A stretch of 48,923 bases of DNA from Orenia metallireducens (GTDB lineage: Bacteria; Bacillota; Halanaerobiia; Halobacteroidales; Halobacteroidaceae). A program made the translations under genes and the position numbers. The stretch covers positions 471,415 to 520,337 of the forward strand of contig NZ_LWDV01000008.1 in the NCBI RefSeq assembly GCF_001693735.1, in the 5' to 3' direction. Each line of letters opens with the position of its first letter. Position 1 is the stretch's first letter. Below the pieces are notes generated by a model, which was given only the letters and a program-made list of their open reading frames with translations, was not told the origin of the DNA and searched no databases. Below are positions 18,159 through 27,877 of the stretch, one piece after another.

Positions 18159-18239
18159 AGTCAGTTAATATTGAGTGTTGATTGATAAAATATTAGAGAT
18201 GTAATATATAGATAAAATATTAGGTAATATTAACTGACT
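18159..18239 (+). other. Long stem-loop between nifH and nifI1
   Basis: Perfect 14-bp arms AGTCAGTTAATATT (18159-18172) and its complement (18226-18239) enclose a 53-base AT-rich loop that has GATAAAATATTAG twice. No T run follows, so an mRNA-stabilising or processing structure that keeps nifH in excess over nifDK is more likely than a terminator. Confidence 0.6.
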
Positions 18240-18279
18240 ATATTGCTATTAACCATTAAACTAAGGGGGTATACAGATT

Positions 18280-18603
18280 ATGAAGATGGTAAGATCAATT
18301 GTAAGACCTGAGAAGGTTAATGAGATATTAGCAGAAGTAAGTGATGCAGGATTTCCAGCTGTTACTAAGATTGATGTAGCAGGTAGAGGTAAGCAAAGAG
18401 GTGTTAAAGTAGGAGATATCCATTATGATGAGCTACCTAAAGAGATGTTATTAATGGTAGTAAATGATGAGGATGTAGATGATTTAGTTAAAATTATCAT
18501 TAGAACTGCTAAAACTGGTGAAGGTAACTTTGGAGATGGAAAGATATTTGTAAGTGAAGTTGAAGAGGCTTACACAATCAGTACTGGTAAAAAAGGCTTA
18601 TAA
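18280..18603 (+). CDS. nifI1: Nitrogenase-associated PII protein NifI1
   Basis: 107 aa PII-family protein. N-terminal MKMVRSIVRPEKV and the short NifI1-type T-loop KVGDIHYDELPKE differ from GlnB/GlnK; the GDGKIFV motif closes the nucleotide site. With NifI2 it forms a complex that blocks NifDK when ammonium rises and 2-oxoglutarate falls (known for methanogens and inferred here). Located between nifH and nifD as in anaerobic group II/III nif operons. AGGGGGT ribosome site. Confidence 0.93.
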   Translation: MKMVRSIVRPEKVNEILAEVSDAGFPAVTKIDVAGRGKQRGVKVGDIHYDELPKEMLLMVVNDEDVDDLVKIIIRTAKTGEGNFGDGKIFVSEVEEAYTISTGKKGL

Positions 18604-18614
18604 AAGGAGGTCTT

Positions 18615-19001
18615 GTGATGAAGGAAGTTATGGCTATTGTTCGAATGAACATGATTAATAAGACCAAAAAAGCTCTTTCTGCAGAAGGTTTTGACTCAAT
18701 GACTTGCCGTAAGGTTTATGGTAGGGGTAAGAAGAAGGTTGATTATGAGTTGATTAATTCACTATTATCTGGAGCGGAGATAGAATCTCCAGAGGTGGCT
18801 GAAGCAGTATCTGAAGGGCATCGTTTGGTTCCAAAAAGGTTAATTACATTAATAGTTAACGATGATGATGTAGAAAAGGTAGTTAATACTATCATTAGTG
18901 TCAATAAAAGTGGTAATGCAGGGGATGGTAAGGTATTTGTTATTCCGGTAACTGGAGCTGCAAGAGTAAGAACAGGAGAGATGGGAGAAGAGGCTATATA
19001 A
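18615..19001 (+). CDS. nifI2: Nitrogenase-associated PII protein NifI2
   Basis: 128 aa, partner of NifI1, 11 bases downstream. Typical NifI2 features: MKEVMAIVRMNMINKTKKAL start, MTCRKVYGRGKKKVDYEL, and a longer T-loop (ESPEVAEAVSEGHRLVPKR) before LITLIVNDDDVEKVV and GDGKVFVIPV. Probably binds NifDK directly in the NifI1-NifI2 complex. AAAGGAGG ribosome site. Confidence 0.93.
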   Translation: MMKEVMAIVRMNMINKTKKALSAEGFDSMTCRKVYGRGKKKVDYELINSLLSGAEIESPEVAEAVSEGHRLVPKRLITLIVNDDDVEKVVNTIISVNKSGNAGDGKVFVIPVTGAARVRTGEMGEEAI

Positions 19002-19034
19002 GGTTATAAGTTTAAACTTTGGAGGTGAACCGAT

Positions 19035-20639
19035 ATGATAGATAATAAAAAATTATTAGATAATTTATTAAGTGCTTATCCTGGTAAATCTATGAAGAAC
19101 AGGAAAGAGCACATGATGGTTAAAGATTCAAATAAAAATGAACAGCATATTATGGCTAATACTAGAACTATCCCTGGTATTATGACCAATAGAGGTTGTG
19201 CTTATGCAGGTTGTAAAGGGGTAGTTTTGGGACCATTGAAAGATGTAGTCCATATTACTCATGGTCCGATAGGATGTTCCTATTATACTTGGGGAACAAG
19301 ACGTCATAAAGGTAGAGCAAAGGATGGTGAGAAGAACTTTATTAGTTATGCTTTCTCTACTGACATGCAAGATCCTGATATCGTATTTGGTGGAGAGAAG
19401 AAGTTAAAACAAGCTATTAAAGAAGCTGTAGAGATCTTTGAGCCTGAAGCAATCAGTATCAGTGCTACTTGTCCAGTAGGATTAATTGGTGATGATATTA
19501 ATGCTGTAGCTAAAGAGGCTCAAGAGAAGTATGGTATTCCTGTATTGGCTTTCAGTTGTGAAGGTTATAAGGGTGTAAGTCAGTCAGCAGGTCACCATAT
19601 TGCTAATAATAATTTAATGGAGCATGTAATAGGAACAAAAGAGAGAGAGCCTAAGAAGAAATATCCAATTAACCTATTAGGTGAGTATAATATCGGTGGA
19701 GATGGATTTGAAATATCTAGAATCTTAGATAAGATTGGTTATGATATTGTCTCTATAATGACTGGTGATGGTACTTTAGAAGAGATTAAAACAGCTCATA
19801 CAGCAGATTTAAACTTGGTACAATGTCACCGTTCAATCAACTATATTGCAGAGATGCTTGAAGAGAAGTTTGGTATTCCTTGGTTGAAGGTAAACTTTAT
19901 TGGAGTACAAGGAACTATAGAGACTCTTAGAAATATGGCTAAATACTTTGATGATGAAGCATTAATTCAAAGAACTGAAGAGGTAATTGAAGAAGAATTA
20001 GGAGAAATCAAAGATCTATTGGCTAAGTATAAAGAGATGTGTGATGGAAATACTGCTTGTTTATTCGTGGGTGGATCTAGAGCTCATCATTATCAGAACT
20101 TATTTAAAGAGATTGGTATCGAGACTGTGGTAGCGGGATATGAGTTTGGTCATCGTGATGATTATGAAGGAAGAGGGATTATTCCAGATATTGAGATGAC
20201 TGCTGATGATAGAAATATTCCTGAATTAACAGTAACTAAGGATGAAAAACGTTATAAATTACGTTTATCTAAAGAGAGATACAAAAAGCTTCAAGAAGAG
20301 ATGCCTTTAGGTGATTATAAAGGTATGATTTCAGAGATGAAAGATGGTCAGGTTATTATAGATGACTTAAACCATTATGAGACTGAAATTATTCTTAATG
20401 CCTTAAAACCAGCTGTCTTTGGTTCAGGAATCAAAGATAAGTATGTAGCTCAGAAGATGGGTATCTTCTCAAAGCAGCTACACAGCTATGACTATAGTGG
20501 ACCATATGCTGGATTTAAAGGTGCTGTTAACTTTGCTAGAGATATATCTGCTGGTATAAATACTCCAACTTGGAATTATATCACAGCACCATGGAAGAAT
20601 GATCCACAAATAGAAGCAGAATTAGGAGGTGCAAGCTAA
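19035..20639 (+). CDS. nifD: Nitrogenase molybdenum-iron protein alpha chain
   Basis: 534 aa. FeMo-cofactor ligands are present: C264 in LVQCHRSINYI and H483 in QLHSYDYSGPY. P-cluster cysteines fall in NRGCAYAGC, GPIGCSYYTW and ATCPVGLIGDD. The sequence style, with NifI genes upstream, fits the anaerobic (group III-like) lineage, and the ligand pattern argues for the Mo enzyme over Vnf or Anf. Stop and the nifK ATG share one base (TAATG). Confidence 0.97.
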   Translation: MIDNKKLLDNLLSAYPGKSMKNRKEHMMVKDSNKNEQHIMANTRTIPGIMTNRGCAYAGCKGVVLGPLKDVVHITHGPIGCSYYTWGTRRHKGRAKDGEKNFISYAFSTDMQDPDIVFGGEKKLKQAIKEAVEIFEPEAISISATCPVGLIGDDINAVAKEAQEKYGIPVLAFSCEGYKGVSQSAGHHIANNNLMEHVIGTKEREPKKKYPINLLGEYNIGGDGFEISRILDKIGYDIVSIMTGDGTLEEIKTAHTADLNLVQCHRSINYIAEMLEEKFGIPWLKVNFIGVQGTIETLRNMAKYFDDEALIQRTEEVIEEELGEIKDLLAKYKEMCDGNTACLFVGGSRAHHYQNLFKEIGIETVVAGYEFGHRDDYEGRGIIPDIEMTADDRNIPELTVTKDEKRYKLRLSKERYKKLQEEMPLGDYKGMISEMKDGQVIIDDLNHYETEIILNALKPAVFGSGIKDKYVAQKMGIFSKQLHSYDYSGPYAGFKGAVNFARDISAGINTPTWNYITAPWKNDPQIEAELGGAS

Positions 20640-22003
20640 TGTCATTGACGCCAAAGAAAGTTACAGAAAGAAGTGGATTGGTAGTAAATCCAGTAAAGAC
20701 TTGCCAACCAATAGGAGCAATGTATGCTGCTTTAGGAATAAATAAATGTTTACCTCATAGTCATGGTTCTCAAGGATGTTGTTCATTCCATAGAATGCAC
20801 TTAACTAGACATTTTAGAGATCCAGTTGTAGCCACTACAAGTTCATTTACTGAAGGTGCTTCGGTATTTGGGGGAAGATCAAACTTAAATACTTCAATGA
20901 AGAATATATGGAAGCTTTATGATCCAGATGTTGTAGCCATTAATACAACATGTCTATCAGAAACAATTGGTGATGATGTAGGGTCTATGGTAGCTGCTAT
21001 GGATATTCCAGAAGGTAAGACTATTATCCATGCTAGTACACCAAGTTATGTTGGTTCACATATTACTGGTTATTCTAACATGGTGCAAGCGATGATGAAA
21101 CAACTTGCTCAAAAGGATGAAGAGGCTAGTAATGATAAAATCAACCTTATCCCTGGATTTGTAGACCCTGGCGATATGAGAGAGATCAAAAGAATCACAA
21201 AATTAATGGGAATTCCATTTACAATGGTACCAGATACTAGTGGAGTAGTAGATTCTCCAATGACAGGTAAGTATGAGATGTATCCAAAGGGTGGAACTAC
21301 TGTTGAAGAGATAAAAGATGCTGGAAATGCTAAAGCTACAATTGCTTTTGGAAGTTTTGCTTCAGCAGAAGGGGCTTTTGAGTTAGAGCGTAAATGTGGT
21401 GTTAAACCTTATGTTTTAAAGACTCCAATTGGAGTTAAAGCAACTGACGAATTCATTATGCAATTAGTTAAGATTACTGGCGAAGAGGTTCCTTATGCTT
21501 TAGAGGAAGAAAGAGGTCAGTTAGTTGATATCATGACAGATACTCATTTCCACTTCCATGGCAAAACAGCTGCTATCTTCGGTGATCCTGATGTAGTGAT
21601 TGCTATGACAGAATTTGTGGTAAGTCTTGGTATGACACCTAGGTATGTTGTAACTGGTACTCCAGGTAAAGAATTCGCACAAGAAATTAATGCTATCTTA
21701 GAAGATGCTGGAGTAGAAGGCACTAAGGTTAAGGGTCCAGGTGATTTATTAGAATTACATCAATGGATTAAAAATGACCCAGTAGACTTATTAATTGGAA
21801 ACACTTATGGAAAGTATATCGCTAAAGAAGAGGATATCCCATTAGTAAGATTTGGATTCCCAATCTTGGATAGAAGTGTTCAAAGTTATTTACCAATTGT
21901 TGGGTACAAAGGTGCTATGAGATTGATTGAAAAGATAAGTGGTGCTTTATTAGATAGAGCAGATAGAGATGCGACTGAAGAGGATTTAGAATTAGTAATG
22001 TAA
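20639..22003 (+). CDS. nifK: Nitrogenase molybdenum-iron protein beta chain
   Basis: 454 aa, the short form typical of strict anaerobes, lacking the N-terminal extension of proteobacterial NifK. P-cluster cysteines in VKTCQPIGA (C22), GSQGCCSFHR (C47) and NTTCLSETIGDD. Coupled to nifD by a 1-base overlap. Together they form the alpha2beta2 dinitrogenase. Confidence 0.97.
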   Translation: MSLTPKKVTERSGLVVNPVKTCQPIGAMYAALGINKCLPHSHGSQGCCSFHRMHLTRHFRDPVVATTSSFTEGASVFGGRSNLNTSMKNIWKLYDPDVVAINTTCLSETIGDDVGSMVAAMDIPEGKTIIHASTPSYVGSHITGYSNMVQAMMKQLAQKDEEASNDKINLIPGFVDPGDMREIKRITKLMGIPFTMVPDTSGVVDSPMTGKYEMYPKGGTTVEEIKDAGNAKATIAFGSFASAEGAFELERKCGVKPYVLKTPIGVKATDEFIMQLVKITGEEVPYALEEERGQLVDIMTDTHFHFHGKTAAIFGDPDVVIAMTEFVVSLGMTPRYVVTGTPGKEFAQEINAILEDAGVEGTKVKGPGDLLELHQWIKNDPVDLLIGNTYGKYIAKEEDIPLVRFGFPILDRSVQSYLPIVGYKGAMRLIEKISGALLDRADRDATEEDLELVM

Positions 22004-22012
22004 CTATTACAA

Positions 22013-22048
22013 GTGGTATGGTGAATCTGGTACATTCACCATACTGCT
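22013..22048 (+). other. Stem-loop between nifK and nifE
   Basis: Arms GTATGGTGAAT and its complement (22016-22026, 22034-22044) without a T run; probably an RNA processing or partial-attenuation element lowering nifEN expression relative to nifDK. Confidence 0.45.
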
Positions 22049-22170
22049 TATAATACCAATCAAATCACCAAATTGTTACCAATTTTAATATAAAAATATT
22101 AAAATTGTCAAATATCTACCTGCTCTACAAATATATCATCACTATTATATATTATAAGGTGGTGAGTCCA

Positions 22171-23532
22171 ATGAGTCAAGGTTCAGAAGTGGGAATGTTA
22201 GATGAAAGAAAAGATTTTATTCTCTGTAACTTTAAGAATAAAGAAAAAAGGTTAAAATGTGATCAAGATAGTGTAGCAGGATCTGTAAGCCAAAGGGCTT
22301 GTGTCTATTGTGGAGCTAGAGTTGTGCTAAATCCAATTACCGATGCTTATCATATAGTCCATGGACCAATTGGATGTGCTAGTTATACTTGGGATATTAG
22401 AGGTAGTTTAAGTAGTGGTGCAGAGACCTTTAGAAATAGTTTTTCTACAGATTTACGAGAGAAGGATATTGTCTTTGGTGGAGAGAAGAAGCTGATTGCT
22501 GCTATTGATGAGATAATGGAGAAGTATAGTCCTAAGACTATCTTTATCTATTCAACCTGTGTAGTAGGTGTAATTGGTGATGACTTAGATGCAGTCTGTA
22601 GAGGTGCTGAGAAGAAGTATGGTATTAGGGTGATTCCAGTACAAGCCCCAGGCTTTGCAGGCAATAAATCTAGTGGTTATAAGGCAGCCTGTCGTGCTAT
22701 GTTAGCTTTAATGGATACTAATCTTGCACCTATTAAGAGAAAGGGAATTAATATTTTAGGGGACTTTAATTTAGCTGGTGAGATGTGGATTCTTAAAGGA
22801 TATCTTGAAAGGGTTGGAATTGAGGTCAATGCTAAATTTACTGGGGATTCAAGCTGTCAGGAGATAATGAAAGCTCCTCAGGCAGAGTTGAATATAGTCC
22901 AATGTGCTGGTTCTATGACCTTTTTGGCTAAAAAGATGAAGGAGAAGTATGATATCCCCTTTGTTAAGATCAGTTTTGTTGGTGTAGAAGATACAATCTC
23001 TTCTTTAAGGGAGATTGCCAAGTTATTAGGAGAAGAAGAGGTTATTAATAATGTAGAAGAGTTGATCAAAGAAGAGAAGGCTAAGATAGAAGAGAAGTTA
23101 GAGTTCTATCGTCAGAGATTAATAGGTTATAGTGCAGCTATCTATGTCGGTGGTGGTTTTAAGGCTATATCTCTAATCAAACAATTTGCTGATTTGGGTA
23201 TTAAGACTGTAATGGTTGGAACTCAGACCGGTAAAAAGGAGGAGTATGATCAGATAAGAGAGCTGACTGATGAAGGTACTATTATCTTAGATGATGCCAC
23301 TCCTACTGAACTTGAGAAGTTTATGAAGGAAAGGGGAGCGGATATCTTGGTTGGTGGTGTTAAGGAGAGGCCTTTAGCTTATAAGCTAGGAGTAGCTTTC
23401 TGTGACCATAACCATGAGAGAAAGCACCCGTTAACTGGTTTTATAGGAGCTGTTAACTTTGCTAAAGAGCTTGATTCTACTTTAAATAGTCCAATTTGGA
23501 AGATTATTGCTAATGAAAGTAGGGGTGAATAG
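22171..23532 (+). CDS. nifE: FeMo-cofactor scaffold protein NifE
   Basis: 453 aa NifD paralogue that with NifN forms the scaffold on which FeMo-co is matured. Conserved cysteines in QRACVYCGARVVLNP, GPIGCASYTW and STCVVGVIGDD; the C-terminal NifD histidine context is replaced (FCDHNHERKHPLTG), as expected for NifE. Start set at ATG 22171 behind AAGGTGGTG; the frame is open for 22 more codons upstream but without a ribosome site. Confidence 0.95.
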   Translation: MSQGSEVGMLDERKDFILCNFKNKEKRLKCDQDSVAGSVSQRACVYCGARVVLNPITDAYHIVHGPIGCASYTWDIRGSLSSGAETFRNSFSTDLREKDIVFGGEKKLIAAIDEIMEKYSPKTIFIYSTCVVGVIGDDLDAVCRGAEKKYGIRVIPVQAPGFAGNKSSGYKAACRAMLALMDTNLAPIKRKGINILGDFNLAGEMWILKGYLERVGIEVNAKFTGDSSCQEIMKAPQAELNIVQCAGSMTFLAKKMKEKYDIPFVKISFVGVEDTISSLREIAKLLGEEEVINNVEELIKEEKAKIEEKLEFYRQRLIGYSAAIYVGGGFKAISLIKQFADLGIKTVMVGTQTGKKEEYDQIRELTDEGTIILDDATPTELEKFMKERGADILVGGVKERPLAYKLGVAFCDHNHERKHPLTGFIGAVNFAKELDSTLNSPIWKIIANESRGE

Positions 23533-23534
23533 AT

Positions 23535-24890
23535 ATGGCTCGTAACTTTGTAAATTTAAATATTAATCCCTGTAAGATGTGTATGCCAATGGGTGCAGCA
23601 ATTGCTTTTAAGGGAATTGAGAAGGCAATTTTGATGATGCATGGTTCTCAGGGCTGTAGTACTTATATAAGGCGACATATGGCAACCCACTATAATGAGC
23701 CAGTTGATATTGCCTCATCTTCATTAACTGAACAGGGGACTGTTTATGGTGGAGAAAATAACTTAAAGAAGGGTTTGAAGAATACAATTGAACTTTATAA
23801 CCCTAAAGTAATTGGTGTAGTAACTACTTGTTTGGCAGAGACCATTGGTGAGGATATTGATAGGTTGGTAACTGAGTTTGTAAAAGAAGAGAATCTTGGT
23901 GATGTAACCTTTGTTCCAGTATCAACACCTGGTTATGGAGGTACAGAGTTTGAAGGCTATTATTTATCACTAAGAAAGATGGTAGAAAGGTTAGCAAGTG
24001 AAGGATCAAATGAGAAGGTTAATATTATTGCGGGAAATTTAACTCCAGGTGATATTAGAAGAATTAAGGATATACTAGAGTCTTTTTCAATTAGCTATAA
24101 TTTATTACCTGATATCTCTGAAACTCTAGATGCTCCTTACTCAAAGGATTATCAAAAGTTACCTGAGGGTGGAACTACAATTGAGGATATTGAGAGTATG
24201 GGTGGAGCTAAAGCAACAATTGAGTTAGGGGTTTTAGTCGATGATAATATTTCTCCTGGTAAGTTTTTAGAGGATGAATTTGGAGTGCCTTTATATAGAG
24301 CTCCTCTGCCTACTGGATTAGCCAATGTAGATAAATTTATCAGTTTATTATCTGAAATAACAGGGGAGAAGCCTAATCTTAAATTGACTCAAGCTCGGGG
24401 AAGGATGTTAGATGCTATGGTCGATTCCCATAAATATAATGCTCAAGGAAGAGCAGCTATCTTCGGGCAACCAGAACTTGTCTATGCTATTGCAACCTTA
24501 TGCTTAGAAAATGGGATTTTTCCTGCATTATTAGCTACAGGTGCTAAGACATCTAAGTTAGAAGAACTTCTAAAGAAGGGTTTTGGATTAGGTGTTGAGG
24601 ATACTTTGATTATAGATGATACTGATTTTGAAACTATTAGAGATTATGTCAATAAATTGGATGTTAATATTTTGATTGGACATTCTGATGGTAATTTTAT
24701 CACTGAAAAGGATGGAATACCTTTAGTTAGAATAGGTTTTCCAATCCATGATAGAATGGGTGCTCAAAGAAGAGTTTATGTAGGTTATGATGGCTCTGTC
24801 AATTTTTTAGATAAGATTACCAATACATTGTTAGAGAGAAAGCATAGTTCTTATCGTGAAGATATGTATGATAAATACTTTGCTGGATAA
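23535..24890 (+). CDS. nifN: FeMo-cofactor scaffold protein NifN
   Basis: 451 aa NifK paralogue, two bases after nifE. Opens with NPCKMCMPMGAAIAFKGIE and GSQGCSTYIRRHMATHYNEP, containing the cluster cysteines, followed by TTCLAETIGED. It is a stand-alone NifN, not fused to NifB or NifX as in some clostridia. Confidence 0.94.
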   Translation: MARNFVNLNINPCKMCMPMGAAIAFKGIEKAILMMHGSQGCSTYIRRHMATHYNEPVDIASSSLTEQGTVYGGENNLKKGLKNTIELYNPKVIGVVTTCLAETIGEDIDRLVTEFVKEENLGDVTFVPVSTPGYGGTEFEGYYLSLRKMVERLASEGSNEKVNIIAGNLTPGDIRRIKDILESFSISYNLLPDISETLDAPYSKDYQKLPEGGTTIEDIESMGGAKATIELGVLVDDNISPGKFLEDEFGVPLYRAPLPTGLANVDKFISLLSEITGEKPNLKLTQARGRMLDAMVDSHKYNAQGRAAIFGQPELVYAIATLCLENGIFPALLATGAKTSKLEELLKKGFGLGVEDTLIIDDTDFETIRDYVNKLDVNILIGHSDGNFITEKDGIPLVRIGFPIHDRMGAQRRVYVGYDGSVNFLDKITNTLLERKHSSYREDMYDKYFAG

Positions 24891-24906
24891 AAAAGGAGGG
24901 GTTATC

Positions 24907-25194
24907 TTGAAAGTGGCTGTAAGTGTTAATAGTAATGAAGAGATTATTTCTCATTTAGGTAAAGCAAAGATCTTCTATATCTTTTCTAAAGATTCAGAAG
25001 AGATTACTTTTATAGAGAGTAGAGTTACTGATGGAAATCATGAAAATCATATTATAGAAGATATCAAAGACTGTGATGTTGTTATTTCTGGAAAGATTGG
25101 TAGAGGAATGGTAGAGAGTTTGAGGGGGTTAGGTATTAAAGCAATAATTGAGACTACTACTCTTAATCCTGTAAAGGCAATAGCTAAGATATAG
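24907..25194 (+). CDS. nifX: NifX-like cofactor-binding protein
   Basis: 95 aa, a single dinitrogenase iron-molybdenum cofactor-binding domain (NifX/NifB C-terminal type): KVAVSVNS, HLGKAKIFYIF, CDVVISGKIGRGMVESLRGLGI. Probably shuttles NifB-co or FeMo-co precursors. TTG start at 24907 selected because AAAGGAGGGG precedes it and the family begins with this beta strand; the open frame extends upstream into nifN without support. Confidence 0.85.
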   Translation: MKVAVSVNSNEEIISHLGKAKIFYIFSKDSEEITFIESRVTDGNHENHIIEDIKDCDVVISGKIGRGMVESLRGLGIKAIIETTTLNPVKAIAKI

Positions 25195-25313
25195 ATGAAT
25201 ATAAGTGAATAATCTGCTTACTAGAGATAAGGTGATTAATAGCTGACAAGATATAATGATTAGAAGAACTCCTATAGATAAGAAGGTGAGGAGTGGAAAA
25301 AGGGGGGTATAAG

Positions 25314-26606
25314 ATGGGTGGTTGTTCAGTTGATTTAAATATGAATTTTCCAGAGGAGACATCATTAGATACTATGTTAAAGACTACAAAACATCCCTGT
25401 TATAGCGAATGTGCTCATGAATATGCGAGAATGCATATCCCTGTCGCACCTAAATGTAATATAAGCTGTAATTACTGTAACAGAAAGTATGATTGTTTAA
25501 ATGAAAGTAGACCAGGGGTAACCAGTGAAGTATTAACACCAGAAGGGGCGTATAATAAATATTTAGTAGTTAAAGAGAAGCTTCCTAACCTAAAGGTAAT
25601 TGGGGTTGCAGGACCTGGTGATGCTTTGGCAAATTTTGAGGAGACTAAAAAAGCTATTGAACTGATTAGAGAAGATGATCCTGAGATGACTATTTGTATC
25701 TCTACAAATGGGTTGATGTTACCTGAATATGCTGAAGAGTTAATTCAGTTAGGTGTTAGACATGTTACTATTACTATTAATACTATAAACCCTAAGATAG
25801 GGGCATCAATTTATAAATGGGTCTATTATAAAGGCAAGGTACTGGTTGGAGAAGAAGGGGCAAAGATTCTACTTGATAATCAATTGAAAGGGTTGAGTTA
25901 TTTATCAAGTAAAGGGGTCTTATGTAAGGTTAATATAGTGATGATTAAAGGCTTAAATGATGAGTATATTCCAGAGGTTGTTGATAAAGTAAAGGAATGT
26001 GGAGCCTTTATGACAAATATAATGCCACTTATCCCAGCAGAAGGTAGTGAATTTGAGGATATGCCTTTAGTTAGTAATAAGGAATTGGATGAGTTAAGGG
26101 ATAGGTGTTCTCTTGATTTAAAGCAGATGTATCACTGTAAACAGTGTAGGGCTGATGCTATTGGTCAGTTGTCTCAGGATATATCTATTGAATTTAGAGA
26201 TTCAATCTCTGAAGATCAAGAGAAAGAAGAGAAGGTGTTTGATAGTATCAAAGGTAGGGGCCTCTTGTTTGCAGTAGCCTCAAAAACAGGAAGATTAATT
26301 GACCAACATTTTGGTCATGTAGATAACTTCTTAGTATATAAGTATACTGAACAAGGGATAGCATTGGTTGATAAAAGGAGTATAGATAAATACTGTACTG
26401 GTAAAGAATGTGAAGATAAATATGATAAGATGAGTAATATAATTGACTTGTTAGCTGATTGTGAAGCTGTCTTGTCTATGAGGATAGGCTATGAACCTAA
26501 GAAGAGGCTTTTGGAAAGAGGTATTAAGTCCCTAGAGTTATATGATGCTATTGAGGATGGTATTGAACATGCAGTAGAAAAGCTCAATTTAAAGCAGATT
26601 AGCTAA
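25314..26606 (+). CDS. nifB: FeMo-cofactor biosynthesis protein NifB
   Basis: 430 aa. Radical SAM domain with CNISCNYCNRKYDC holding the CxxxCxxC cluster site, making NifB-co ([8Fe-9S-C]). The C-terminal part from about residue 320 (LLFAVASKTGRLIDQHFGH) is a NifX-like domain. The extra cysteines HPCYSECAHEYARMH bind accessory clusters. ATG 25314 is preceded by AAAGGGGGG; an in-frame GTG seven codons earlier lacks good spacing. Ends the nif structural and assembly operon with the small ferredoxin. Confidence 0.95.
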   Translation: MGGCSVDLNMNFPEETSLDTMLKTTKHPCYSECAHEYARMHIPVAPKCNISCNYCNRKYDCLNESRPGVTSEVLTPEGAYNKYLVVKEKLPNLKVIGVAGPGDALANFEETKKAIELIREDDPEMTICISTNGLMLPEYAEELIQLGVRHVTITINTINPKIGASIYKWVYYKGKVLVGEEGAKILLDNQLKGLSYLSSKGVLCKVNIVMIKGLNDEYIPEVVDKVKECGAFMTNIMPLIPAEGSEFEDMPLVSNKELDELRDRCSLDLKQMYHCKQCRADAIGQLSQDISIEFRDSISEDQEKEEKVFDSIKGRGLLFAVASKTGRLIDQHFGHVDNFLVYKYTEQGIALVDKRSIDKYCTGKECEDKYDKMSNIIDLLADCEAVLSMRIGYEPKKRLLERGIKSLELYDAIEDGIEHAVEKLNLKQIS

Positions 26607-26734
26607 ATTATGATGATCAGTAACTAGTAGGGGATAATAAGTGAGGAGTAATGATTAATAAATAAGTTTAATTGTTTTTTACCCATACTGATTACTGGTA
26701 CTTATATTATAAAAAGAGAAGGGTGGAGATAGAG

Positions 26735-27043
26735 ATGAATAAACCTAAGTATCATGTCTTTGTCTGTTCTAGTTCAAGAATCAATGGTCAACAAAGGGGC
26801 TATTGTGTCAATAAAGATTCTGTAGAGATTATTCAAAACTTTATGATGGAGATTGAAGATTATGGCTTAACAGGTGATGTGATGGTGACTAATACAGGCT
26901 GTTTGGGGATCTGTGACAAAGGTCCAATAGTGATTGTTTATCCTGAAGGAGTTTGGTATGGTAATGTAACCCCTAATGATGTAGAGGAGATAGTAGAGAG
27001 TCATTTAGAGGATGGTAAGGTAGTAGAGAGGTTAGAGATATAA
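26735..27043 (+). CDS. Thioredoxin-fold [2Fe-2S] ferredoxin (Shethna-like)
   Basis: 102 aa. Four cluster cysteines in the thioredoxin-like ferredoxin pattern: VCSSSRINGQQRGYC and TGCLGICDKGP. Related proteins are encoded in many nif clusters and may supply electrons or protect nitrogenase; which applies here is unknown. ATG 26735 chosen behind AAGGGTGGAG. The stop codon lies in a 32-bp perfect palindrome. Confidence 0.85.
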   Translation: MNKPKYHVFVCSSSRINGQQRGYCVNKDSVEIIQNFMMEIEDYGLTGDVMVTNTGCLGICDKGPIVIVYPEGVWYGNVTPNDVEEIVESHLEDGKVVERLEI

Positions 27044-27063
27044 TCGATCGATTATATCTCTAA
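27032..27063. other. 32-bp perfect palindrome at the ferredoxin gene end
   Basis: Arms begin TTAGAGATATAATCGA and mirror exactly. No T run follows on the plus strand, so it is not a standard terminator; it may be a factor-binding site or an RNA 3' end structure. Confidence 0.5.
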
Positions 27064-27270
27064 AAATTTATCCACTTAAAAAGTACTCTAAAGGGAAGTT
27101 GAATTTCAACAGCATATAGAGAGAATATAGAGTATCTTGTCATTGGTGAAGGGATTTAATAGTATTATTTTATTAAAAATAAATAATGCTGTTTGTTTTT
27201 AATAAGGTAATTTTATTATTTTAAAGTATTGTGATAATCAAATTTAGATTATAGATAGTGTCTTTTTGTG

Positions 27271-27760
27271 GGTATAATGCGACAGTTTTCACTTTAAGAA
27301 AGTAAACAAATTTCTTAGGTTTTAGCGACTACTTCCTACGGGGCGCGCCTAAGGGTGCCTTACTTTTGGTATTGCTCCAAAAGTAAACAAACCTACGAGT
27401 TTTACCTTCGGGGTTATAAAGCAACTCCTTCGTGGCAAGGGCAGCCCAGAACAAAAACTCTTCGTGACAAAAGAAGCCCGGTCTAGAAAAGAATTGACCT
27501 ACTAGTCTACCTATGGGTTTAAAAACCAAACCCTTCTTGGTAAACTTAGAGCAAGACTCTTCGTGGTAAAGTCCACTTACTACGCAATTAAAATAATAGA
27601 TATTATCAATTATTAGGCTTTTTAATTAAAAATTTATTGTACTCTAAATTTTATTTCAGTTTTTGCTTCGTTCAAACAATAATTCTTTTCGCATTTAAAG
27701 ACCTTAACTGTTAACTGTACACCGTACACTGTAAACTCACACGAAAGTGTCGCAATATCT
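27271..27760 (+). repeat. Interspersed repeat, copy 5 (longest complete copy)
   Basis: Left end GGGTATAATGCGACAGTTTT (27271-27290) is the inverted counterpart of the right end GAAAGTGTCGCAATAT. The interior has two hairpins (TACTTTTGG/CCAAAAGTA and others), CGAGTTTTACCTTCGGGG, GTCTAGAAAAGAATTG, TTCGTGGTAAAGTCCACTT, TTTGCTTCGTTCAAAC and TTTAAAGACCTTAACTG blocks, most of them recurring in copies 1, 3, 6 and 8. It fills the gap between the nif ferredoxin and modA; a 66-codon minus-strand frame inside it is not a gene. Confidence 0.85.
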
Positions 27761-27877
27761 ATCTATTGTATCACTTTTCTACCAGAACAAGGCTTTAATT
27801 TAAATATTTAGAATTTATTTTAAATAACAACATCTACTCAATTTATTATAAGAGTATAAGATAAGGGGATGTATACA

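Noticed and set aside
18120-18279. Terminator between nifH and nifI1
   Set aside because: The stem-loop has no T run and the genes are co-directional nif genes, so processing or stabilisation is likelier.
22105-22170. 22-residue N-terminal extension of NifE
   Set aside because: No ribosome site before 22105, whereas AAGGTGGTG precedes ATG 22171.
27329-27529. 66-codon minus-strand frame with many aromatic and Arg residues
   Set aside because: Lies wholly inside the interspersed repeat; the same blocks in other copies do not keep the frame open.
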